Below are positions 48,387 through 59,876 of a stretch of DNA of 64,000 bases, one piece after another (the first letter of the stretch is position 1; each line of letters starts with the position of its first letter). The notes under the pieces were generated by a model. It was not told the origin of the DNA. It searched no databases and worked only from the letters and a program-made list of their open reading frames with translations. Position numbers and translations under genes: made by a program. The stretch spans positions 1 through 64,000 of the forward strand of contig CAJQUW010014367.1 of the NCBI GenBank assembly GCA_907163375.1, written 5' to 3'. The DNA is from Prostheceraeus crozeri. Taxonomy: Eukaryota; Platyhelminthes; Polycladida; Euryleptidae.

Positions 48387-48419
48387 CGCGCCGGTCGAGT
48401 GTTTGTCACTTGCTTACTA

Positions 48420-51400
48420 CTCCCGTCGACTGGTCAGTTATGAATATTATCGTAACTCAAATTCAGTGAACAAGAGTCTTCTGACTGATGAAAGTATATG
48501 TAAGAGGGCCGCCCCTGACCTGACATGATTATGACAAAATTCATAATGTTGAATAGGAAAGCGATTATTAAAACTAAGTATTTTGCTAAGGTTTTACTAA
48601 AACTTGGATAAAACTGAGTTTACTGGGATACAGATTAAGTTTACTTACTTACTGTTACAAGACCTCTAATGAGACTAACCGATTATCAGTTTAATTTTAT
48701 TTCAGAAATAGTTCAGCTTAGTTTTCTTTGACTGGGTTGTATACCATGTCATGGAGCTCATTTGCTGCTTCATTCTTGCTGAACAATTTGCAGATAAGGA
48801 TCGAATCAGGATCCTACTCCAAACCAATAGAATTAGTGCTGCCTATCCATCTACTTATATGATTAACTACAGTAGCATAATTTTATAGTAATGTTGTGGT
48901 TAAGCAATTGAATACATCCGTAGTTTACCATGACCATGAACATTTCATGTAGAATGCATGCGGATCGCTTATCATTTGATTCCTGATTATGAATATTATT
49001 GTAATTCAAATTTAGTGTACAAGAGTCTTCTGACTGATGAGAAGGATATGAAAGAGGAAAGTTGTAACTTAAACAGACTAATAAAAGGAAAACGAAGTAA
49101 ATAAAATTCCAACAAAGTCAATATATTTACAAAAATACAAAAATATTTATTTTGCAATGATATTTAAGTAGCCTATCACTTATAAGTAGGCCTATGCTAA
49201 AAATCGGATTCGATATATAATGGCAACACATCAAAATAAATAAATTCGTCTATATAATAACAGAAAATAACATAGAGTAGATATATTAGGTAGAGTGGTA
49301 ACTCCGCATTTATTAAATCCCCAATGTGTATACACTTTCGATTTTATGAAATGAACTCATGGGAGATACAGTCGGAATTGCTTCCAAATGTGAGATATGC
49401 GCATTTATGTAATTTTGAAGAAATTACAACGGAATTGACTGATCATGATAGCAAAAAGCAGAAGGAAATGATATCATTTTACAGATTGTCCGTGTCTGAC
49501 AGCCTTGGTGAGGCAATGTTTGTTAAATTGGCAACTCGATGACCTGCGCTATTGCTTTCCTGCTGAACATCAAGAGAATCTTCTTAAGCGCGATCAGGCA
49601 ACAGCTGCCACGGGCATGGCAAAATCACAGATTCTAAGACAATGAATTCAATTATCTTTGAAGGATGTAAATGGGTCCACATCAATTCAGATTCAAGAAA
49701 TGAAACATGAATTTAGTGAATCATAAAATCAAGCCGGTGAAAATTGAATTAAAAACTTGAAATTTCAGCCAGGAAAGCACGAATAATATCGCGATTTTTC
49801 ATGAAGACTTTCAATATAATACAATTCATGAAATTCTGTCGACAATTAGCTTGATTTCCGCTTAGTTATGATGCTTATTAGCAAATATTCATTCTCTTTG
49901 ATGTCCGTCTTGTTTCATACTACTTATATAAGAGAGTCATCTCGGTAGTATATAAATTGGCAAATTTTGACTTTTTTCAAAAGTACTCAAATGCTTTTTT
50001 GGACCACGGGAACGTAATCTCCGCAAAAAACTGAATCTCTTGATATAAAATTTTTCACTGTATACAGATACTTTTTTGAGTCGACACTCCATCTATATAT
50101 CCCTACTCATGGTAAATAATGATTACAACTTTTAGCGAATTGACATTTTTCTTCAATGTTTATTTCCCGGGAACCACCGAAATTTTGGAAATCGTGTAAT
50201 TGGGGACCTTACCGCATCGAAGCAGGGATCCAATTCCACGTATTGGCCTGTTTTCATTTCTTAATGCAACATAGTTCATTATGCAACATGCAATATCATG
50301 CAAATATCATGCAACAATAGTTCGTTATTGACTTTAGCTTGTCCCCCACTCCATAGAAAACGAAAACCTTGAACGCCCTTGAACATCAGTGAAAAATGTC
50401 AGCTGAACTTGAAGATCCTACAACTTATAGCATCCCCTCTCAAAAGAGAAGGAGTTTGGATGTCAGAGGAATTCTCAGTCAATTGCTACAGCCCTTCAAT
50501 CCTGTCCTTGACTTTGATCACCATCCTGCTTAGATGGTTGGTCGACTTTAAGTTTGTATATGCAATCAAGTCTCAAGTCAGTCAAGTAGTTTCATTGATT
50601 TGACACATTTTGAGTGGTAGAAGTGGCGCTGGATAAACATATAAGTCAACATCATCTCAATTTGATGGCTTGTTTATCGGATAGATTTTCTATTATTGTC
50701 AATCTTCATTTGTGCCACTTAGCAATGCTTTTGCGCCTCAAAAATCACGCATTGTTTTGAAACTGTGTAAATTCTCTTATTCATCATTGTATAATCAAAT
50801 ATGGCATTTTTATGTAATGCAATCGTTTATGCCTAATAAACTTACTACAATTTTAACGATGGTCAATTGGTAAACAAATAAAAAATATATAAGTTGGTTT
50901 CTTGGGTTGATCACTGGCTTACTTTATTGGAACAGTCTGAATGTAATTAAATAACCGGCAAATTAAATAGCAGATATCATAATAAATAGATATCAGGCTA
51001 GGACGGGAACTACTGACACTTTCTTCCAAAATTCTAGCACAAAGGGCTTAATAGCATGGATTTGTAGATCTAACTGATCAAACGCTGAATACGAAAATCA
51101 AATTCTTCATTGTCACAGCCAGTTGCTTTCGGTTATAGGTAAGGTTAAAGGATTCCAATTGGAATCCAATGGCAAAATTCAAGAGATATCTATGGATTGT
51201 GAAACACTTGACAATTTTCGCACATTTTCTTTTGCAGAAAAGAAACTATTTGCAAGAATTTTCAGATCTCTCCTCAATCTTTGTGAAATTCAAGGCTATA
51301 TTAAAGTAAATATCAGAACTTGATGTTCAAGCTAACATAATGTTATTAACTGTACCTACATGTAAATATGACTTAACATGGAAGAATACATCCAACTATG

Positions 51401-51594
51401 GATCTATGACTCGGCATTATTCATATGCAATGCACATGCAATTCTTATAACGGACAGAATATTTTGGACTTAGATCGATTTCACATGAAATCACAGCTGC
51501 TGTACGATGTTTCCAGAGGATTATCAATAATTAATTGCAATTTATTTGAACAAAGAAATTAATTAATTGAAATTGGAAAAAAACATCAATTAAT
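48420..51594 (+). repeat. Segmental duplication, right copy (3.18 kb)
   Basis: Direct copy of 39460-42636, offset about 8960 bases. Here the right boundary continues into an AT-rich AATTGAAATTGG minisatellite instead of the satellite array. It could be a real duplication or an assembly of two haplotypes in tandem. Confidence 0.9.
49271..50111 (+). mobile_element. Family-A TIR element, copy 6 (in duplicated segment)
   Basis: Copy of the element at 40312-41153 carried by the segmental duplication, with the same ends and the same internal variants. It is not an independent insertion. Confidence 0.8.
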
Positions 51595-51705
51595 TAATTG
51601 AAATTGGAAAAAAGCATCAATTAATTGAAATTGGAAAAAATATCAATTAATTAATTGAAATTGGAATTGTGAACCAATCAATTCATTGAAATTGGAATCC
51701 AAAAT
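51560..51705. repeat. AT-rich minisatellite (ATTAATTGAAATTGGAAAAA)
   Basis: About four to five imperfect copies of a unit of roughly 30 bp containing AATTAATTGAAATTGG followed by A-rich sequence and CATCA. Only the first unit is kept at the end of the left duplicate, where the satellite array takes over. Confidence 0.7.
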
Positions 51706-51735
51706 TCGACCAGATTCTGTAACTTGATGGCATTA

Positions 51736-52352
51736 CAGTACGCGACAGCAAGTTGTCATACACCATAAAAACACAGGCTATTTGTCCATTTAAAATGCAT
51801 TGTATTGAAATGAGTGCAGATTGATAGTAAAAAAGCAATTGCTTACCAAACTTTGCATCAGTAACTGTTTGAATAGCCTAGTACTTCGTCCATCCACCTT
51901 TTGAATCTATGACTGATTGAATTCTCCTTGGCATTGATTCCACCAATTTTGTACACATTTCCTTTATTTCTTGGTCATGATGCCACATCCTGAAGAAATT
52001 TGAGACCTGCTCTTGCTTTGATTTGCAGTGAGCTTTATTCATACGCATTTTTGCAATGGCCCACAAATTTTCGATAGGGTTAAGGTCTTCGTGTGAATCC
52101 ATCTCAACGCAATAAAGATCAATGACTGAATGTGCGCTTTGCATTGAATAGTAAATGTGATGAATCAATTACAGTAGTATCCAAGCAAGACAAGATATCA
52201 CTCCCTAACCATGAATTGACAGATTTTGAACAACAATAAAGGAACATAGAAATTGGCGTAATTCATTATCTTAGCGTCATAGTATTCTAACCAAGTTCAA
52301 AGCGCAAATATCAATATGGAATAGATGTATGACAACTTGCTGTCGCGTACTG
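51736..52352 (-). mobile_element. Internally deleted Tc1/mariner element, 617 bp
   Basis: Left end CAGTACGCGACAGCAAGTTG then TCATA, right end its perfect reverse complement, flanked by TA on both sides (51734-51735, 52353-52354), as expected for Tc1/mariner. It carries only the C-terminal part of a transposase on the minus strand. At 617 bp against the usual 1.3-2 kb it is a deletion derivative that keeps both ends and could have been moved in trans. Confidence 0.88.
51878..52168 (-). pseudogene. Tc1/mariner transposase C-terminal fragment
   Basis: The frame contains EDLNPIENLWAIAKMRMNK..., then MCTKLVESMPRRIQSVIDSKGGWTKY. This is the end of a Tc1-type DDE transposase: the third catalytic Glu lies in PIENLW, and the SMPRR.....I..KGG.T.Y tail is standard. 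The N-terminal DNA-binding domain and the first two Asp residues are absent because of the internal deletion of the element. The normal SPDLNP reads SHEDLNP. The original start is missing and the first Met is fortuitous. Confidence 0.82.
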
Positions 52353-52354
52353 TA

Positions 52355-55300
52355 TCTATTAATTCACCGTAGTTTATTCGACCAAGATGATTAGTACGTT
52401 ATCTGGTTTACTGTGATTAGTCAGACAATCAGACAAGCGGATAATATCCTTGGATCCTCTCTCACAGATGCCTGCATGAAATGAGATGTCTTTGGCATGT
52501 AGTTCATACAGCTGTTCGTGATTCTGTCCATTGTTTTCATCAGTGACGATTGAGTGGAGAAAGTTTTGGGCTGCGTGGTCTACTCTGGTTGAAACAAACA
52601 TGAATTTGTGACTACTGATGAATCTTGAAGTTATTGCTGCCTGACAACCTGAAATGCAGGGCTGAAATGCCTATTATAATTGTGAATTGTGAAAAGTAAA
52701 AAAACTACAAAGGGGAAATTAGATAAACAATCTAGTCAACTAACAGATAACAATTAATTGATTGGAATTCGAAAATCCCTGGATGTGTCTCATAACTCAA
52801 GATGGGTGTTGGTGGAGCACTTGACTCGGGTAGAGAATGCTCCAGGTTGCTTCGTGCAGACATCTAATGAAATATCATGCGCTTATGAACCCGTTGCACA
52901 AGGATTTCAGTGATAGCAGTCAAAATGAGTCAATAAAATTTTGTAGCCTATTATTAACTTGATGAGAATAAGAGGACCTGAATCTCCAATTTCGTTGTTT
53001 GAGTAATGAGAAAGTCCTGAGTATTCAGGAAAGTCAGGGTTATAAAGCCTTTCATTTATCTGTCACGGATTGAAATGATTGACGTTGTTTATGAGATCTC
53101 ACTAATATAGGGATTATCATCATCGTCATGAATCATTTAGAATAATTGCAAGCAATGACGTTTGAGTACTTGTGAAGCAGTATTGACTATGACTGATATT
53201 CTATTCATGAACGAATGAAAATCAAGCTAGAGCCTCTATAGCTACATGCATCTGTTTTCTTGGCGTACGTCAGAGAACGATAGTTGATTCAGATTAAGCT
53301 GCTGTCTTGAACAACAGAGTCCCAGGAGAGTGATGTGCACAAATTTCGTTCAACTATTTTCTCCACCATACATTTCAGGCATATTTTTGAGGCGAAGACT
53401 TTTTAGGGGTTCTGATTTTCCAATCAGGCCTTGCACGTAAAGCAAAATGAAAGTGATGCAACTGCATGATTATTAACTTTTGTAGAAAAAGTCCTAAGTA
53501 ATAAAATGAAGTTGGCAGTCAACGAGCTTTACTGTTAAAGCATCATAAAATGTCAAAATTTTCCGAGACGCAGCTTCACTGCATCACCGGGTAGGTCTAT
53601 TAAACACGATAGGCTATAACGTCGACCAGATACATTCGACAGCTGTGTCGACATCCATATCGTTGTGATATCGGATCCAATTTCATAACCCTACTCGATG
53701 CATTAATCTGGCAAACCAACTTAATATTTATTGGTGATGACTAGACAGCGACAATTTAGGTTCATTACCTAAAATTAATGTTTTACGTAAATTCTGGATA
53801 TTTTGTAAAAACACCTGAATCACCTAAATATTGTCATTACGACAAAACTTGCCATTTGATTAGCTCATTTACTCACACTGGAAAACATTGAGAAAATAGT
53901 GGCAACGAATTACTTTTATAATCGGAATAATCAATCTGATGAGTGATTCTGGACATTGCCAAATGTTTCTAATCATAATTTCTAATTCTTTTATATACAT
54001 TTATAGAGTTTTATAGAGTTTATATTACATTTGAAATACGAGTAATTTTGATCTGTTTGACACTTACACAATTGTACAATTGAATTATCAACATTCATTT
54101 TGAAACATGCATACTTAGTTGTTAATGTTTGATCTGTGCAGTTGTTAGCTTGAAACAAAATCGTTCCGAATCGCGATTAAATCTAGGACTTGTCATTTTC
54201 TTTTCCCTGATTAACATTTTTAAAATTATACGTAGATTTAATTATTGTCGTGGTATTTGTTTACAAATTAGTTACCGAAAAAAACACAATTCATGAAAAT
54301 AAACAAAGCCATTGCTCTCAATGAATCTAGTTTTATAATGAATTTTTGATTCACCTATAAAAAACCTAAAATGACAAAAATATTCGCCAAAGATGCTGGT
54401 GTCTAGTGATGACAATCTTTTGCGCTTTAAAACATCGTCGCCGAAGCTCGAATATAAGGTCAAAATACAGACCTGTCATCTGACCCGTCCGCTGCCTCGT
54501 CGGCATCATGAAACGAAAGTAGGTAATTGTCAATCAGCTCTCCTCTCAAGACGCACTGATACACTCCACACATGCATGCGCTGAAAGAGATGAGGACAGT
54601 AGGCATGCATCTAACTGAAGGTGACCGGATTTTTCTCCTAACAAATCTGGTAACCTTGTAATGCACGAAAATGTTCTATACAAAGTGTGTAGGTAAGGTC
54701 CATCATGTTTCCAACATACATTCATGAATGGAAATCTAAAACTGATCAATGAATGTATGTACAACTGGTTATCAATAAGAAAATGAAGTATTTCTAGATT
54801 CGATACAAAGATTTTCAGATGTTCAGTGGGCAAAAGTTTGTAAACACGTTCATACACAGTACATGAATGCAATCATAAGTACCCACCCCCCCCCCCCTCC
54901 TTAAATCGTATAGAGTGGTTTGTAGTCGTCTATTAAGCACCTCAATAATCAATTAATTTCCATGCCAAATCGAATCTAGCATTTTAACCACAGAAATGGA
55001 TCTTCATCTCATGTTTGTGTCCTCCAGATGTCTACGGATAACTATGTAATTTTTCACTACTTCATAGCTTTGACATAGCTATTCAGTCCCTTCCATTCAA
55101 TATTTCAATACTATTCTGTTGTCAATTGCGATATCAAATAAAACTGCTTATAAGAGGTGGCGAAAAAGTAATATCATAGCTGTCGCCACAAATCAACCAT
55201 TGATTCCATACTTCCCTTACATACTTACTTTGGTTCTATATTTGCAGATGCCCAAATGACGGGAGATCATCTTTTTGAGAATGTAAGATAGAGAAATAAA

Positions 55301-55392
55301 ACCTCCCTTTTTTCAAATTAAAGGCCAATATAATAAAGTAAAAGATGCGTTTCACAGACATGTGCTGGACGCCGAAGGTCTGTTTGCGAAAC
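52355..55392. other. No recognisable gene
   Basis: About 3 kb of AT-rich DNA. The ORF 52374-52601 (minus) has plausible protein-like composition (VDHAAQNFLHSIVTDEN...) but no recognised domain, and no splice partners were found. A run of twelve C lies at 54886-54897. Nothing else stands out. Confidence 0.45.
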
Positions 55393-55400
55393 ATCGTAAC

Positions 55401-56470
55401 CAGGGATTGCAGCGGGTCAGGATCCGGAATCCGGCGGATCCGGTTGTGAATCTCCGGATCCGGGATCCGGTATGAGATCCGCCCGAATCCAGCGAAGAGC
55501 GTGATGAGATGTCAATGCTGTGGAAAATTCTATTTAACGATAGAAGTTATAAAAGTAATAGAACCTCAAACCTGTTTTTCTCATTACTCACTTAGAGTTG
55601 GGAGTGGCAGCCAAGCGAATATACACTGTACATGTAAATCTTAATAGAAATGCTTTATCCAGGAATATCTGTAGCTCGGTATTGAATGACCATCTATTAA
55701 TGTTCAAAAAAGATGAAGTAACTTTTTCATGCTTTGTTCATTCTAATTGTCATGTTACCGTTGTAGACTTGTGACCACTCCGCCCGCTTTACTAATCCAC
55801 ATGGACATCCATGACTTTAAAAGCCAATAACAAAAAAGTTCCATTGTGCTTAACTCCACATACATGATATTGATCCGACAACCTTACACTTACAATGAAC
55901 AATAGCTGTAATTATCAATAAGTCAACAACAGTTGGATATGCGCATATTAGTTAAATGAACACAGATAAATGCAAGTTTGCTGTCTTTCCTTTCTTTTAA
56001 TTAAATGCACTTGTTTATCGTTGTTGAAATTGTTATTTTGATTGACAATCATGGCAAATGCAAACTTAATTAATTCAGAAATTCAGTTACAGTTATCATG
56101 TCTTAAGAAAGAGTACACATTTCTCTATGCTCAGTCTCAGATAGCATTACTGATATTTTAGATACTTGTGATCATCTATTGATATTTAGTGATGATATTT
56201 TGTAAAAACGCTAATGACAACTGAGAACCAGTGACAACTGCAAATGGCGATAGCAAAATCCTAGGATTTCAATATCACTTCATTAGTATGTTTTTATGCA
56301 TTATGAAACGCATAATTTAAACTTTATCTCAAGAACCATACTATTCAATGTTTCATGATAATGAAAACGAATCACATGCAATTTAATCACTTTTGATTAT
56401 AGGATCAGGGATCCTCCGGGGTACCCGAGTCTAGGATCCGCATCCGGGATCCGGGTATTTGCAATCCCTG
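55401..56470. mobile_element. 1.07-kb hAT-like non-autonomous element
   Basis: Begins CAGGGATTGCAGCGGG and ends CCGGGTATTTGCAATCCCTG. The flanking octamers ATCGTAAC and GTCCTAAC agree at six of eight bases, which fits a decayed 8-bp hAT target duplication. The subterminal zones on both sides are dense in GGATCCGG/CCGGATCC words (about 55428-55490 and 56400-56455), while the 900-bp core is AT-rich and non-coding. Confidence 0.75.
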
Positions 56471-56478
56471 GTCCTAAC

Positions 56479-57939
56479 TTTTGTTCTGTATATTAGAAAT
56501 TCACCTGTATATTGCTTTGCAAAACGTGATCGTTGTAAACATAGGCAACGATGAATTCAAACAACACCGCGCTGATCCCTGCCATGAGCAAGAGCGTCGA
56601 ACTAATGAATACCACTTTTCATGCGCTCGATGTCTCGAGATTGTAGTGCCAAGATCTTCATTATTCGCGATTAAAACTTTTCGTTATACATCATGAAGCC
56701 TGTTTCCACGAATAATATTAATTACCATAGTGAATTAGTTTTCAATCTTTTCGAATTTTTCCACACTCAAATTTAGACCTACAGAATGACTTGTTAATCA
56801 AGCACAATAGTCGATCACATAATAAGGTTATTATACAGGCTTTAGACAAAGGCATACATGCATGTAGACTTTCAATAAGAGCTAAGTAGATATTTTTCGC
56901 TGAGTAGTCAACTTTTAATTCAGGCTGTTCTCATATCTCTGTTGAAGAAGTATTCTAATGAGTGACATCACGCAAATCTATTCTCCGTAGCTTTATCAAG
57001 AATCCGGTAAGAATATTCTCCTAGGCTTTGCGTGATTAAGATGGATATGTGGAACTTAGATTTGTAGTTATCTTTCCACTTGAGATAAAGAAAAGCAAAA
57101 TATGAGCGCATCATTCTTGTCGTATTTGCATGAGGATCGCTGTTCTTCATTTATCAGAAATCAAGCATTTCTCCAAGGAAGGAATAAAGACGGATGTACA
57201 CAATTGAATTTGTGATGTTAGATTGTCGAAAACTTTTTGTTTGGTTATTATTGGTAACTATCACCAAAAATCACGTTATGATTCCGGTAATAATTTCCAT
57301 CATTTGTATCTCGTGATGTACATTTACCTGCAATTATTTGTTTGGGTAAGTAATGCCAGTAATAATTACCGGAAATATTACCAGGACATTACCGCTTACA
57401 ACGCTGTATTAAATCAACCAATGTCGAGCATATACATCTTGAGTACCTGTCATGCATATTGCATTTATGATTAATTGTATTCATGGATAAAGATAAAATA
57501 GTTTTTCATTTATGAGTTGTTATATACATGTAGTACATTTGCATGCGATTTGTACGCGATATCCTGATGGACAAATGATATTCCAAGTTTGCGAAGCGTC
57601 AGTCTCATGACGGTTAAGTTTCAGATATTCAAGAGACTGGAACATTCAACGTTTCCGCACGTTTAGAGGAATTCACATGTATGCTTGAAATATTACTTTA
57701 ATTGCATTCGTAGAAATGTATAAACGTTAGCCATTGAGCGGAAAATCCTTAGAAAATCAATTTTATCGGCCAGAGCTTCGATAATTGCATTTCAAGTGAT
57801 CGAGTGGCCGCTCCGCAACAAAGCTACTAGGTAGACAACAGACATCTTGAGTTAACTCTATATTAAACTTCAAGCAACAATCATATCCTTGAAGAGAATC
57901 AGAATTTTCGTGATTAGGCAGCTGTAACGAATCTCACCA
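56479..57939. other. No recognisable gene
   Basis: Unannotated AT-rich DNA. 57230-57400 is rich in GGTAAT/ATTACC words that form weak inverted repeats. Nothing else recognised. Confidence 0.5.
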
Positions 57940-59340
57940 TAAACACTGCAAAGTCAAAGTGTATCGTTATGCGCAAATCCTTTTGTAACCCAGTCTGTGT
58001 TCCAGGAATCGATTTTGTGACGGAACATAAGATCCTCGGGATTGTGTGGAGTGATGATCTAAAATGGCATAAACATATTAGGTGTGTTGAGAAATTGTTC
58101 GTGCAGCGTCTCCATAGTCTTAGAGTGCTGAAGTGTTTCATAAGTAAAGTAGATCTTATTTGTGTTTACAACTCTCTGCTGCGCTCTTAGTCCGACAGCC
58201 AGAACGAGTTTCTGCAGGGAACGAGGCCGAAAATGAGACTTTCACAGAATGATGTACACCCTATGCTTACTTCGAATTCGCGCGTCTGCCGAATTCTAGT
58301 GAGTTCCTCTTCTTGTCAGACAGGATCAAAGAAAAACACATGTATATCCAATAGGACGCAGATTGCAGTTTTTCGCTAAAATGAAATTTTCTATGTTTTC
58401 TCTGATCAAACGAAAAGTGCTAAGCCCAGAGTCATCATTTTTGACATGGAATATCTTCAGGTCATTTCCGATGATGTGCATGTGCTATTATCATGTTTCT
58501 GATCGGCAATATATGTGATAATGGGGTTGAATGTGGATAATGTTGCTCAAAATGTTTGTGTTTGTCGATATTAAGAGACTCGCCAAATCGAAATGTGTCT
58601 AGCTTTATAGACAGGGGTACATGAACATGAAAGGAAATGACCTAAAGACATTCCATGTCAAAAATTATGACTCCGGGCTAAGTACTTTTCGTTTAATCAG
58701 AGAAAACATAGAAAATTTCATTTTAGCGAAAACCTGCAATCTGCGTCCTATTGGATTTGCATGTGTTTTTCTTTGATCCTGTCTGACAAGAACAGGAACT
58801 CACTAGAACTCGGCAGACGCGCAAATTCGTAGCAAGCATAGGGTGTACATCATTCTGCGAAAGTCTCATTTTCGGCCTCGTTCCCTGCAGAAACTCGTTC
58901 TGGCTGTCGGACTGTCTCTTCTTGAATAATGTTCCCCACTTTTTGTTTCAATGCCTGTGTATTTATGCAAGTGGTCAGAGAAATTACAACGCCGAGCTCA
59001 TCAAGTAATTTGTGTATTTGCTTTAAATGTGACTGCTTACCATCCTTGTCTTCAAGACGACTTGAAAATTCAATTCATTTTTTCAGAAAATGTGCTTCTC
59101 CAGATCATATCTTGCATGGTAAAACATTACCAACCAGCAAACGATCAGGTCGAACAATTTTTGATTCATACAAAATCAAACGCCGATGTGATGCTTTCTT
59201 TGTGTTTATGTCATTGTATTTAAATGGGTACATTGATCTGTCAAGCTGATTTCTAATGTGATTTGATTGTAAATTTTGACTTATGACTGATGTTATCATT
59301 TGATTTCTATTTATGGAAATAAAAAAATTCTATTCTATTC
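57940..59340 (+). pseudogene. LINE 3' end (reverse transcriptase C-terminus), split by an insertion
   Basis: Non-LTR retrotransposon remnant. From 57969 the frame reads FVTEHKILGIVWSDDLKWHKHIRCVEKLFVQRLHSLRVLKCFISKVDLICVYNSLLRS. This is the familiar end of CR1/Jockey-type reverse transcriptases (K.LG...DL.W..HI......R...LR.LK.......L...Y.S..R). The natural continuation (LE.CSPLFVSMPVYLCKWSEKLQRRAHQVIC) resumes at about 58920, after a 725-bp foldback insertion. The 3' UTR ends at about 59340 with AATAAAAAAATTCTATTCTA, a short (ATTCT)n tail as used by such LINEs. Stops and frame changes are present, the 5' part is missing and the copy is inactive. Confidence 0.75.
58189..58913. mobile_element. 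725-bp foldback element inside the LINE
   Basis: Begins AGTCCGACAGCCAGAACGAG and ends with the reverse complement. Arms of about 280 bp (58189-58473 and 58637-58913) match with scattered differences, around a unique centre of about 160 bp. Non-coding. It interrupts the reverse-transcriptase frame between the residues YNSLLRS and LE.CSP. A clean target duplication could not be defined (CTCTT lies near both sides). Confidence 0.8.
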
Positions 59341-59637
59341 TAAACTTAGTTCAATTTGATAAAACTTTATTGATGATCCAAGCTTCATGAGTTATCTTTA
59401 CATCAACACGTGTTCACTCAAGTTTTTGATGTTGCATGTGAATGATTCACTACCACAGCAATGTTACATAAACATACTAAATTTACGGGTAATTTATAAT
59501 GATTACATGATTGATATTATCGAGAGCATAGATGATGTAGTATGCGTGAGACAAAAACTAAGTTGCTCTTAGTAATTAGGTGGACTTAAATCACAAAAAT
59601 CTAACTGCTCGTAAAAGTATATCAAATTCACATGAAG

Positions 59638-59876
59638 TAATAAATGAAAAAAATGAGAAAATGAACGTTGTTTATACTCGGAAGCACATTAGGCACGGAG
59701 CCTTTCTTCCATGTGGCCGAGTTGTCATTTACCACTCTCATTCTTTTTCGTGCTGAGTGTTTAGCAAGAATGCAGAGTGTACCTATTTCAAAAGTCTTAG
59801 GTTTGACCAGACCAAGATTTGAACCAAGGTCTCCCGGACGCAGAGCGAACACTCTACCACAAGGCCACACCGCCGG
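59638..59876 (-). mobile_element. tRNA-derived SINE
   Basis: On the minus strand the head reads GGCGGTGTGGCCTTGTGGTA, with an A-box-like TGGCCTTGTGG, and about 40 bases later GGTTCAAATCT, a B-box-like sequence. These are the internal RNA polymerase III promoter of a tRNA. The following roughly 150 bases are unrelated to tRNA and end in T-rich, then AT-rich, sequence near 59640. The B box has drifted from the consensus GGTTCGANTCC, so this is an aged copy. It is not a functional tRNA: the cloverleaf does not close. Confidence 0.72.

Noticed and set aside
39460-51594. The two 3.18-kb copies as LTRs of one giant retroelement
   Set aside because: No TG...CA ends, no primer-binding site or polypurine tract at the expected places, and the interior is only satellite.
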